Source: Linyphia triangularis
Taxonomy: Eukaryota > Arthropoda > Arachnida > Araneae > Linyphiidae
Reading direction: 5' to 3'
Assembly: GCA_963978545.1 (NCBI GenBank)
Contig: OZ021723.1
Location: forward strand, 3,224,001-3,288,000
DNA: 64,000 nucleotides
Within the stretch, counting starts at the first letter, position 1, and each line of letters opens with the position of its first letter. Made by a program: the position numbers and the translations under genes. The notes beneath the pieces are model-generated. The model worked only from the letters and a program-made list of their open reading frames with translations, was not told where the DNA came from and ran no database searches. Positions 36,500-47,359 of this stretch are shown here, in pieces.

Positions 36500-36830
36500 G
36501 GCCAATATTTCTTTTTGGTTTTTGTGTTAATTCTATTCTTTATTATGAATTTTTCAGGCGTATCCCACAACGGTTGTACTTTATCGGGGTGTCTACACAT
36601 CGGAAAAAGTTTTGGAAATTACAAAAAATTTCCCGTCAAACCAGGGAATTTTTTGGCGTGTCTTTTATGGTTTTTGTTTGAACAATATTTATTCTTGTTT
36701 TATTTAACGGTTGCGGTTAAAGGCCAATATTTCTTTTTGATTTTTGTGTTAATTATATTCTTTATTGTGAAATTTTCAGGCGTATCCACCAACGGTTGTA
36801 TTTTATCCGGTATGCCTGTGGTAAAGACCT
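36500..36830 (+). repeat. Duplicated block carrying a possible 30-nt exon
   Basis: The segment gccaatatttctttttg...caggcgtatcc...ggttgta...ttatc at about 36501-36590 is repeated at 36723-36812. In the second copy the sequence aattttcag|GC...CCG|GTATGC looks like a 30-nt exon at 36780-36809 in phase with the exon at 38441, encoding about VSTNGCILSG. In the first copy the acceptor is kept, but the donor position is shifted by extra G residues. This is speculative: there is no transcript evidence and no upstream exon. Confidence 0.3.
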
Positions 36831-36834
36831 CAAG

Positions 36835-37090
36835 CTCATGATCGGGAGATCATGGTTTCGGTTTTGGTGCCTGCTGAATACTAGAGTGAACGTTAATAGA
36901 GGAAGGTGCACAATAAATAGGTCGTGGTCTCCCTATCGTAGGGATTGTGAGGTTGGAGATGGAGTTTATCACGAAAACGCTTTGATATGTGGCTGTGCAC
37001 TTGATAGAGGCAAAAATAGTGTCTGGCAGTACTATTGGCGAATGTATTTTTGAGAACATTTGGAAGATGTGTTGCCGTGCACTTAAATTA
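36835..37090. other. Low-AT segment of unknown nature
   Basis: This stretch has near-balanced composition and open frames of 60-85 codons on both strands. Neither gives a recognisable domain. It might be an exon or an old element fragment. The plus-strand frame ends in a stop at 37051-37053 without a clear splice signal. Confidence 0.3.
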
Positions 37091-37275
37091 GTTTAACAAA
37101 GGCCACACTGTATAGAAAGGCTGGGAGGCCTAGGATGGAAAGGAAATGCACTGGATCGGCCTTGCATGGTTACCAGTCGCTTACAATGCTGTATATTTTG
37201 ACTTTGGTATATTGCCAACATTGGCTTTTAACACATTTTATACATCAGCATTAACTTATTTGGCTCAGATTTATC

Positions 37276-37480
37276 GTACGAGACGTCTTGGCGAGGTTTT
37301 TCACATTTGGCAATGTCAGTTCTAAAATGGCAACCCTACGGCAAAGCCACTTTTTGGCAACCCTGTTGGAGGAAAGGATCTGAAGGCGATTTTAACGCCA
37401 TTTTGGATTTGGCGATGAAGCTATGTGACGTCACTTTCAATTAGGAAATGTTTTGGAAAAGTCGCCAAGGGGTCTCGTAC
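37276..37480. mobile_element. 205-bp MITE with GTACGAGAC ends
   Basis: The left end GTACGAGACGTCTTGGCGA and the reversed right end GTACGAGACCCCTTGGCGA match at 17 of 19 positions. The interior is rich in ttggcaac/gccaa words and much less AT-rich than its flanks. No convincing target duplication was seen, so the superfamily is unassigned. Confidence 0.7.
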
Positions 37481-37489
37481 AGTGAATCT

Positions 37490-38430
37490 TAACCATTTGT
37501 TTAAGTATATCGATGTGAAACGATTGTATTTTTAAATATTTAATTTAAAGCACAATTATATTTAAAAATATACATTCAATTGACTTTTAAAACTTTTTTA
37601 GTTGATCTAACGTACACTTACAACAAAGAGAAACAGTTAAAAAAAATATGTCATATTAACAATATACAGTAACAAAGATATATGTTTACAATATTAGCGG
37701 TGCACTTTGTTGTGTTAAACAACGCTTTCAATAAATAATAATACACAAATATTGTATTTGAGCTCACTGGTCATTTATCTTTGATACGAATAACTCAAAG
37801 AAATTTTACTGAGATTCAAAAAGTCCTAAACACCGTTTAAAGTTTTATAACTATATACTTGTGATTAATCAAACTGTTGATTCTTTATAAAGATGTTGAT
37901 CCGACTTTTTGTAAAAATATTTAGGAAAGTTTAAGTACTATTTTTATCCTTACAAATTAGCTATGGTGATTTGGCATGAAAGTCAGGTTTTCTTAATGAA
38001 AAATGAATTGTACAATTTCCTATTTCTAGGCACATGAAAATCAACAAGATAATTCAAAATACTTTAGAATGTCTTAGTTTGGTAATAAAAGTAAAATGGT
38101 AATAAGTAAATTGGCCTAAATTTAGGATTTCTCGAAGGAACACTATCCATTTTTGGTGGATTTGGAAATAGTTTTCAAAGGTTAAACTTTTCGATTTCGA
38201 ATTATTTTATTTCTGAATATTTAGAATAATCCATTTAATTTGACCCATTAATAGATAACATAACTTCTTAACAGCATGAAATTTCATTTCAGTAATTTTG
38301 TGAAAATATAAAAACAATTTTCATTCAAAGTTAATGGATTAATACAGTTTAAATTATTTTAACAAGACTATCGTTTTGAACTGCAAACTGATTTTTTTTT
38401 TTTTTTTTTAAGATAATTGTAATGTTTGTA
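37490..38430. other. AT-rich sequence before the three-exon gene end
   Basis: Probably intron of the plus-strand gene if the exon set at 38441-39663 has upstream exons. No supported exon was found. A T run at about 38392-38409 lies upstream of the 38440 acceptor. Confidence 0.4.
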
Positions 38431-38440
38431 TTTATTTCAG

Positions 38441-39663
38441 GCTCTGAAGCAAATTATAATTACAATTCTTACGTAGATAATGATTTCAATTTAACTAGTA
38501 TGTGTACTGTGTTATTTGACTAGTAAGTGTAATGTGTATTCTTTATCTGATATGCAAAATGTGTATAATATAACTAATATGCATAATGATGGCGTTGCAT
38601 GTTTTTAATATATTACTTATGTTGCAGTATTTCCAGTTCTTTGGAACTGCATAAGCCTCAACTTCCCATGAGGATCATCGTTGTGGATTACAGTCCAGAG
38701 TAAGAAATTACTTTCAACCACATGAGTTGTGTTGAACCAATATACAATACCAATGTTAAAGTATTAAACAATGGTTCAGCTGTAGTCAATTTTAATGCGT
38801 TTGAGTTAAAGCCATTTGTAACTAAACACGAATGTATAAATTTCTAAAGCTTTTATAGTTTAAATACTAATTAACTTATTAAAACGACTCTTCATTTACA
38901 ATGGTTAATAAAACTGCTAGTATCGAATTCCTAGAATGTTTTGTGAATGCCTGGGTACATGTTTCTGTGAACTTCTGAAATATGAGCCTATCAATAACCT
39001 TTTCAGATTTCTAACGAAATTAGACATTGTACGTTATGATTACGATTCGATTTTAGTGTAGTTTAATTCAATAATTAATGTAATATTAATTTATCAAGGT
39101 TTTAAACGTTAATGTTTTCTGATTGATATTTTAATAAGTATTATTAAGATGCAATAGAGAATTGTTCAACTTCAATTTCTAACCAATTATTGAGGTGAAT
39201 GTGCGATTGGAAGATATTATTATTTTTTTTATTTCAAAACACTTTTTACAGTTTTTCTTATCAAGGTGTGAATAATCTTTTTTCACCTCATGCGTTTCAA
39301 AATAATTTTTTTTTTCGAACCACCCTCCTATACACTAATGACATATTTCCACAACGCGAGGAACACACTATCAGCATTTTATACAGCCTAAATATAACGT
39401 TCTATTTCATTATAGTGCAATAAAATGTATATCTTTTGACGAAGCTGTTTTTCTACTGAAACTATCAATTTTGTTTCTCGAATGCTACTGAAGAAGTGTT
39501 ATTTTTGTTTTCTTTTTTGGAAGATGCTTATTAGAATGATTAATTTAAAACTTAAAAATCGAAATGTCATATCTTTACAATGACTTATTGTTATTTGTTA
39601 TGTAGTGGATCGTCATATGTTCCTCATCGGGTCTGGTTTGAAAATGAGGAGCGCCTCATCTAA
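38441..39663 (+). CDS. 3' end of an unrecognised gene in three exons
   Basis: The proposed exons are 38441-38522, 38628-38699 and 39606-39663. Splice sites are tttatttcag|GC, TA|GTAAGTG, cttatgttgcag|T, CCAGA|GTAAGAA and ttgttatgtag|TGG. Joined, the exons stay open in one frame for 69 codons and end at TAA 39661-39663. Phases fit at both junctions (two bases carried plus one). The first exon reads SEANYNYNSYVDNDF, the second ISSSLELHKPQLPMRIIVVDY, interrupted only at its edges, and the last SSYVPHRVWFENEERLI. Introns are 105 and 906 bp. An aataaa lies at about 39787. There are no cysteines or membrane segment. The first exon starts in mid-codon, so upstream exons must exist. The family is unknown to me. 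Confidence 0.55.
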
Positions 39664-39669
39664 TTCTAT

Positions 39670-40040
39670 GATTGAGGTTGGAAAGAATACGGACATTCGA
39701 CTTGAAATGAATAACTTAATTCATACTTGGAAATAGACATCGTCTTTGGAATTGATAACGGTTCTAGTAAATGACTGGGACTGGACAATAAACATTGAAT
39801 TTAGACTTAAGTATGGACAGAATATTTGGATTTGATGGAAAAGAGATAAAATTAAAATTTATGAATACAGATTTAGACTTGACAACAATGGACAAAAGAT
39901 TCAAATTTAATATGAATAATAGATTTAGACTTTTTGATGAACGAAAGGTTTGCATGATACGATTGACATTAGATTTGGACTGGATGATGGACATTGTATT
40001 TGATTTGGATTTGATATAGATGATGGATATTGTTTTATCC
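39670..40040. repeat. Degenerate minisatellite (gatttagacttg-like units)
   Basis: Words such as gatttagacttg, gatttggactgg, gatttggatttg, acattcgacttg and aatttagacttaa recur every 20-30 bp, often with atggacatt or atggatatt. Open frames on both strands follow from this composition. It begins right after the last exon of the plus-strand gene and would overlap its 3' UTR. Confidence 0.6.
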
Positions 40041-40349
40041 ATGAAATTTCAATTGGGTATCTTAATGAAAATTAAAATTTCATTAAGAGACTTTAATTAA
40101 TAATTAATTATTAAGTTCGTCGTCTATTAAATAGTTTAAAACATGTATCATACTTCTATTTCTAGTGAATCATACCACTTTTCTGGACATTATTTTTCAT
40201 TTTCAAAGTCCAGAGGAGTGCAAATGCCCCCCCCCCCATCCAATCTCCCTTCTCCTCGCACCTTCCTGGCGCCCACCATGGTGTTATTAATAAGGCCTGA
40301 TCGACTTAAAAACGATATATTTTTAAATGGAATGTGCAAGTTATATTGA

Positions 40350-40720
40350 ATTTATAAATTTAAATTTAATTTGTATATTAACATTGAATTTGTATTTTTA
40401 TATAAGTTTGTATTTTTATATAAATTTGTATAGTTGTATTTTTATATAAATTTGTATATTTTTATTTTTATATTTATTTGTATTTTTATATTAAATTTGT
40501 AATTTTATATTGAATTTGTATTATCAGTTTGAAATTGTGTGCTGAATTCGTAAGTTTTTATGGAATTTTTGTTTTTATATAGAATTTGTATTTTTGTAGG
40601 GAATTTGTATGTTTATATAGAATTTGTATTTTTATATAGATTTTGTATTTTTTTTATAGAATTTGTATTCTTATATATAATTTGTATTTATGTTGAATTT
40701 ATATTTTTATGATGTATTTA
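40350..40720. repeat. Degenerate AT-rich minisatellite, about 20-bp unit
   Basis: Units near aatttgtatttttatataga repeat about 17 times with drift. One more fragment (tattaaatttgtatttttat) appears at about 41323-41342, after nearly 600 bp of unrelated sequence. Confidence 0.8.
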
Positions 40721-40724
40721 TATT

Positions 40725-42360
40725 AGCTACTACTCTACAGTAATGTAGAGAGGAGCTTATAAAAAGTATTTTCTCATTTGTCCATCTGCCTGAGGTCAAC
40801 ATTTCCACATAAAACTATAAGTTCTACAGACACGGGCGAAATGTAAAGTGCAAGATCTCACAGACACGAGCTCCCATACAGAAATTTAATTGGAAGTACC
40901 CGGAATTGAGCCTGGAATTCGTTCAATTCAAAAATCATTTTGCCTAAACTATAATGGCTACAGATATGTGTGATGTTAACAGTTTTAAGTTATTGACAAG
41001 ACTGATAGGACATAATAAGAAGTTCATGCTGGAATTTTTTTTAAAATTTAACTGGAAGATTACTTCCTTAATAACTCTGTGGGAAGTTCATACCTTGTTT
41101 CAAAATAGATATATATATATATAAAATTAAAATTTTTATATGTTTGCAGACCTGATATCGCATATCATCCGCATTAACTTATTTACATCATTAAGTGTCG
41201 GGTAAATAAAACATAATTAATAATAAGATTGTTATGGCTTAATATCTGAACCACATGTACTGCAATAGAAATGCGTAAAAAATGCCTTTTGGGAACAGTT
41301 ATCACAATACAAATTATTTTTATATTAAATTTGTATTTTTATGTTGAACACGAAGAAAACGTATAAAATGGAATGAATATACCTTAAAATAATTTGTAAT
41401 TCAGCGAAGTTAATATCAAATTATACAAATAACCTTTGGTAAATATAGAAACAAAATCATTTGTAAAGGTAATTATGCAATACAAATTGACAAAAGCACG
41501 TTTTTATAATATACATATATTTACCAATCTATTTTTTATAAAAAAATAAACTGTATAACCTTCCCACAACGATTTCCTTTAAAGAAAGTTTTCTGCCATT
41601 TGAACAACTACAAGATTTTTGAGACAAATATGCTGACTTGAGATATATGATAATCCATCGAATAATGTAACCTAAAGACGTGAAATAGAAGAGGCACGAC
41701 ACTATCATTCTCTGTTTTCGTCAATCTTTTACTTCAAGAAATCTGACGTATAATGCATTGCATCCTTTCCTCATCGTTTAGGCTGTATTTCCCTGTCAGT
41801 CGCTTCCCTTTCTCATGCCATTATTCTTATCTTTTCACCACCATGCATTTGTCAAAGAAAAAAGTAGATTTTTATCAGAGATTTGTTTGTAATTCAGTCT
41901 TGTTTAAAACTTCATTTTTAAAAGGACAGACATTCAGGCTGGACAAAAGTGAAGCAACGTAACTATCCAATACAGATAAATATGTTTTAACCCAACTACT
42001 TCATGTCCTCTATGACATAATGTAGGCAAAAATAAATGTTTATTATACATTGTTTTATCAATCTATTAGCACTTCATTTTTTGAATTTTTTACCAACAAT
42101 GAACTGCAAATACTAACACATTACTAAATGGCAACACATAGTTCTACTATTACATAACTAACAAGAATAATAAAACAATTTAAACTTAATTCAATTATTA
42201 TCAATAATTTTTATTATTCACAAAAAAAAAATATATATCTTAATGCGAATTTTTATCAATCCATTTTCACTTCATTATTTTTTATTATGTACCAATAATG
42301 AACCCCAAATACTCATACATAACTAAATAGCAACACGTGCTTCTACTATTGTTTAATTCT
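40725..42360. other. No gene recognised
   Basis: Mostly AT-rich. 40722-40960 is less AT-rich (acagacacgggcgaaatg, cagacacgagctccc) and may be an element fragment, but no ends were found. Confidence 0.45.
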
Positions 42361-42498
42361 TAGATAAATGTTATTATTATGTTACTTTCCTATTTCACTC
42401 ACCTGATAGCGCTACTGGTGTAATTTCTATCTTTAAAAAGCTTCTAGTGTAGTCGAGTCAATAGATGTGTATTGAAGTCGAGTTGTGTATGTTGATGA

Positions 42499-42680
42499 TT
42501 GGTTGGTTGTTTTTAGATTATCTGGCGCCGTCAGCAACACGAGGGCTATAATGCGCCGAAACATTCGTCATTTAACAAGCCAACATACATTTACAAACAC
42601 CCATGCCTGATACGGGACTCGAAACCGCAATCTCACGGTCTAGAAGCTAGCTCGCTAACCACTATACCGTTTGGTCGGCA
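42499..42680 (-). mobile_element. tRNA-derived SINE (family A) in tandem copy 1
   Basis: A full-length family copy in reverse orientation. The original target duplication is still visible as tgtatgttgatga (42486-42498) and tgtacgttgatga (42681-42693), 12 of 13 matching. B-box bases have decayed (actcgaaaccgcaatctcac). Confidence 0.93.
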
Positions 42681-42877
42681 TGTACGTTGATGAATAAAGT
42701 AAGGTAATTTTGTTACTGGTAGAGTTTCTTTTAAATGTTATTATTAATGTTATTATTATGTTACTTTCCTATTTAACTCACAAGATAGCGCTACTGGTGT
42801 AATTTCTATCTTTAAAAAGCTTCTAGTGTAGTCGAGACGGCAGATGTGTATTGAAGTCGAGTTGTGATCGTTGATGA

Positions 42878-43059
42878 TTGGTTGGTTGTTTTTAGATTAT
42901 CTGGCGCCGTCAGCAACACGAGGGCTATAATGCGCCGAAACATTCGTCATTTAACAAGCCAACATACATTTACAAACACCCATGCCTGATACGGGACTCG
43001 AAACCGCAATCTCACGGTCTAGAAGCTAGCTCGCTAACCACTATACCGTTTGGTCGGCA
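42878..43059 (-). mobile_element. tRNA-derived SINE (family A) in tandem copy 2
   Basis: It was carried by segmental tandem duplication, not by a new insertion. It shares the private changes of copy 1 (aaaccgcaatctcacggtct, tttttagattatc). Confidence 0.93.
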
Positions 43060-44231
43060 TGTACGTTGATGAATAAAGTAAGGTGATTTTGTTACTGGTA
43101 GAGTTTCTTTTAAATCTTATTATTAATGTTATTATTATGTTACTTTCCTATTTAACTCACAAGATAGCGCTACACAGCAAATTGAAATGTCTTAAAATAA
43201 GACACAAAAGTATCTTAAACAAGTGGCACTGTTTTAAGACGAAAAATGGTGTCTTAATCTTTAAGACACATGAAGTGTCTTAAAATGGGGTGTTTTCAGA
43301 CATTTGGAGTGTCTGAATTGGGGATATTTTCAGACAGTTGATGTGTCTGAATAGGTTGTTTATGGTACCTTTCAGATGTTGGACAAATTTTTACACAAAC
43401 AGTTAAAATTTTTACACAAACCAATTCAAATTTAATATTAAAAAGTTTTATTTAAAAAAAAGTAAAAATTACTGTATTACTACCATGTTGCTCATAACTT
43501 TTTGTTGACTATGTTACACTTTCCTGGTAAATGTAAGCATGAGATTGTAAAACAACAACTATTAATATATCCAAGTAAGAGATAGTAACAGGGACTTATT
43601 GTAAAATATATGCATTGGTATAGTAGACATTGTATTGGGGCTGAATCTCAAATAGAAAAGTTTTGACTTCTAAGATTGTATCATAGTTTTCAGTTGCTTT
43701 CTTCATGTCAACTTCAAGGACAAATAACAAGTGTAATGTAAGCATGCACCTGGTTTATAGTACTATGCGTTGCACTGGCAAGTCTAAAAATGCTTCGGAT
43801 ACATTATATGGCAACATAAATTTATGGTAATGATGGATCAAGCAGTTGTAATCTAATTATTCCCCATTTGGTAATTTTACCGGGTTATAACATTCCCCTA
43901 TAATAACACTACCCAACAGCAGTGATTATAACACTATGACGCTTCAATTATTGTCGAATAGCTGAAGCAGATACAGGGCATTTAAAAAATACCTCAAAAG
44001 ATGCATAAAAATAAACAAGTAAAACAGAAGGCATTAGAAGTATGTAAGGAGATACTTCAAAATATAGAGGTGGAGCATATTAAATTTGAAAAGTATGTAA
44101 GTTCCACACAATTTTTTTTTGTGTTTCTGAAAAAGTTGGTTTCCCAAATTTTGGTATGCTCTTAATTCCTGTAATTTTGAGGATAGAACCTTTTTACAAC
44201 AGTTTTCCCTGTCACTGCGACACTTTGTTAA

Positions 44232-44434
44232 TCGGTTAAAATGCGTTATAAGCCCCCTTTCCTTTTTATTAGTGATTTTGCGTCAAGTATGGTAACCTGG
44301 TGCCTATATGGTTCCATTACAACTTGGCACCCATTTTGGCAAACCTTAAGATCAATTCAGTGGAAGTGTCAATACAACTTGGCGGCATTTTACAAAGTCA
44401 CCAAAGTGGGGGGCGTACAACGCATTTCAACCCG
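44232..44434. mobile_element. TTAA-flanked MITE nested in the 3.2-kb element
   Basis: The reversed right end cgggttgaaatgcgttgtac and the left end tcggttaaaatgcgttataa match well and continue into gcccccc. It is flanked by TTAA at 44228-44231 and 44435-44438 (gttaat on both sides). The interior has repeated aacttggc words. TTAA suggests a piggyBac-type mechanism, although the tips do not begin with CCC. Confidence 0.7.
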
Positions 44435-45898
44435 TTAATCGCTGAGAAGACTAGAGAGGGCATTTAAAAAACTTAAAAAAATTTAATATAAAAAAAAGGC
44501 ATTAGAATAAAGATGGCTGCTTCAAAATACAGAGGTAGAGCACATTAAATTTGAAAAACATGCAAGTTATTAAAATTTCTATAGTTTTCTCGAGTTTTCT
44601 CAAAACGTTGATTTTTCCAAAAATTTTATGCTTCGTTTAAAAAACAATTAAAGATGTAGAATTGAAATTTTTCACGTCAATTACATAACATAAAGTACAT
44701 AAAAAACAAAAATATTATTAAAATCTATGCAATTCAATTTTTAATTAGATTATTACTTAAAAAAATGCAAATTTTCATAACAAACTAACGCATAAAAAAC
44801 TTATTTTTATTATTTTGTGAAATCTGATATTTAATGCAGTATATAGACATTTATTAGAAATAAAACTAAAATAAAGTTTTTTTGCATTATAAGATTTTTT
44901 ATGAGCTACCACAATTCAACTCACTGGGGAAAATTTTATTTAACCGAGTTTTATATAAATGATTATAAGTAAATTATTATCCTATTATTATGAGTTTTTT
45001 TGCTAAAATATTATTTAAAAATGTTTGAACAACATATGTAGAAAAAAATTCTTCATTTTGACAAATATTAAATGTTTCACAAATTATTTTGTAGCGTTGA
45101 TTTTCATAATTTTATTGCTGCCATCGAGAACCAAGAATAAATGTTATTCAGATTATACCAAATCCCATGCCAAATATATTCCCATTAGTACTTGTAATAT
45201 GCAACAAAACCAATAAAAATATAACTGAATGTAAAAACTGAAAACTTAGAATTCTGTGGGTGTCATTTAGAAATACTAGATCAATTAAAATGTATTATAA
45301 AAACACTGAAAATAAGTGTATTATTGAATAACACTTACTGTAACACGGTACCCCATTTTTCACTAATTCATTGACCTATTAAATATAAAGCCAATCTAAA
45401 TAGTTCAAAAAGGGGTTCGCATTAGTTTCTTGAAAGGCAACGGCTTCATCTCAAGAAATGCTCCATGTTGAATAAAGGAACGCTTCCAAAAGAATTCTTA
45501 AGCACAGTTAAACAAAAGCACAAGATTAAAGGATATTAACATTAAAGTTAAAATAGGAAAGTATTTGTTTTTTGGAACTACCGACTGTCTATTTCTGCCA
45601 CTTAAAAAGAAGGAAAGCAACCATTTTAGAATAGTTTACAACCATTTTGTGTGTGTGTAATCGAACGCTACACAAGCGCCAAGTACGAGACGCGAAAAAT
45701 ACAAACAGTATTACGTTTAAATCAAGCAAGATTCTTTACTTTTCGAAAAGCCCTTCTCTTATTTCATTGGTTAAAGAAAATTTTGAAGCTTCGCTATATA
45801 GTTGTACATTTCAGACGTTTTATTGCTTCCTGTCTTAAAATCCAAATGTCTTATTTTGACCATTCCTTTGAGTGTTTAAGTCGCTTTTGGTGATATAT

Positions 45899-46003
45899 TC
45901 TTAAAATACAAATAAAAAAATCTTAAAATACAAATAAAAAAATCTTAAAATACAAATAAAAAAATCTTAAAATACAAATAAAATTCTTAAAATAAAAATA
46001 AAT
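45899..46003. repeat. 22-bp tandem repeat, about 4.5 copies
   Basis: The unit is tcttaaaatacaaataaaaaaa, with the last copies shortened. It lies inside the 3.2-kb element, near the start of its right-hand motif array. Confidence 0.95.
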
Positions 46004-46483
46004 TATTTTGCATATTGCAATTACGTTTATCTATTCCATTGTTTATTTACAGTGTTTCCTTCGCCTGAAATCGTATAATTGAATCGGAAAAAATACCCCC
46101 ATCATGAATTCCTGATGAAAAAGTCGACGACACCAAACATGATGTCTTAAATCGTGTTTGGTGTCTTAGACATTAGTTGTCTTATTATGTTAGGTGTCTA
46201 AATCACAAAATGTCTTAATATGGTGTTTTCTGTCTACATTTAAGACACCAAGTGTGTCTAAATGTGATTTCAGAAAGAATCAGACACGTGTTATGTCTGA
46301 AATGGATCAATGCTACGCCAATTAAGTCACTTAATGTGTCTGAAATGAATTTTTCAGACATTTTGTGTCTAAATTTAAGACATCAGCATTTACAGTGTAC
46401 TGGTGTAATTTCTATCTTTAAAAAGCTTCTAGTGTAGTCGAGACGGCAGATGTGTATTGAAGTCGAGTTGTGATCGTTGATGA

Positions 46484-46665
46484 TTGGTTGGTTGTTTTCA
46501 GATTATCTGGCGCCGTCAGCAACACGAGGGCTATAATGCGCCGAAACATTCGTCATTTAACAAGCCAACATACATTTACAAACACCCATGCCTGATACGG
46601 GACTCGAGCCCGCAACCTCGCGGTCTAAAAGCTAGCTCGCTAACCACTATACCGTTTGGTCGGCA
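46484..46665 (-). mobile_element. tRNA-derived SINE (family A) in tandem copy 3
   Basis: Reverse orientation. It retains the family B-box phrase gggactcgagcccgc and the ttttcagattatctgg tail junction, so it is closer to the family consensus than the SINEs in copies 1 and 2. Confidence 0.94.
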
Positions 46666-46719
46666 TGTACGTTGATGAATAAAGTAAGGTGATTTTGTTA
46701 CTGGTAGATTTTCTTTTTT

Positions 46720-47355
46720 GTGTAAACGTTAGTGATGTGTTACACATCCTTTTAAGAGTAACCGTATGTTGTGAGATACAGTCCGCTTAGGGAAACCAAC
46801 AACTATTACATAACTAACTAGAATAATAAAATATTCTTTCAGCTCAAGTTATTTATGTTCACTTAGACATAGTGTATGGAAAAATAAATGTTTATTGTGA
46901 GTATTTTATAAATCCATTTGGACTTCATTGTTGAGCTATATGTACATACTCATATATTTTAAGTTCCAAAATACCAAATGCCCAATAATCAAGTTCTTAA
47001 ATGAAACTAAGACTACAGTTTGAACTGTTATTTTTTCGTGAGGCGGGCAACTGTGTTGTTTTTCTCGCCATGCATATGCATACGATATATACCGATATTT
47101 ATGTCACAAATGGAAGTAGTAACATTTGGTTAGTTCAGATAATTCCGTCATGAACGTAATCTCCGATAGTGACAAGGTGATCAAGATAAGTTACTGAAGA
47201 GTCACACCACATCATCGATATTGGATTTTTCATAAATGCAACATCCCACGAGCTAATGCATATTCGTGGTAAAGGTGTTATAAAAAAATGGTTATATTTA
47301 GTGCGAACTTATTTGAAACTTTTACGAATAAAATGTGACTAATAACTTCCTAAGA
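46720..47355. other. No gene recognised
   Basis: AT-rich sequence between the 379-bp repeat and the minisatellite. No supported feature was seen. Confidence 0.5.
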
Positions 47356-47359
47356 TAAT

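Larger units (their letters stand above)
42371..43128. repeat. Two complete copies of a 379-bp tandem unit
   Basis: Copies lie at 42371-42749 and 42750-43128 with an exact 379-bp offset (for example tagcgctactggtg at 42407 and 42786). Each contains a whole family A SINE. A third copy starts at 43129, is interrupted at 43172 by a 3.2-kb insertion, and resumes at 46400. Confidence 0.95.
43173..46397. mobile_element. 3.2-kb TA-flanked transposon with GTCTTAA/GTCTGAA arrays
   Basis: The ends are CACAGCAAATTG and (reversed) CACTGTAAATGC, and 29 of the first 38 bases match between them. It is flanked by TA at 43171-43172 and 46398-46399. The two uninterrupted 379-bp neighbours show the empty site (TA at 42413 and 42792), so the boundaries are exact. 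Each end carries about ten or more copies of GTGTCTTAA or GTGTCTGAA in both orientations (43185-43372 and about 46118-46385). The interior has an imperfect direct repeat (about 44030-44100 and 44500-44571), a nested element at 44232 and a 22-bp tandem at 45.9 kb. No transposase could be read, so it is non-autonomous or too decayed. Confidence 0.92.
43129..46716. repeat. Third 379-bp tandem copy, split by a transposon
   Basis: The left part is 43129-43172 and the right part 46400 to about 46716; removing the insertion and one TA restores gcgctactggtg. This copy keeps the more ancestral SINE bases (gagcccgcaacctcgcggtct). It shares the gagacggcagatg and gtgatcgttgatg variants with copy 2, which gives some order to the duplications. 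Confidence 0.93.

Noticed and set aside
39764..40042. Overlapping frames of 92 and 74 codons on opposite strands
   Set aside because: Both are products of the gatttagacttg-type repeat.
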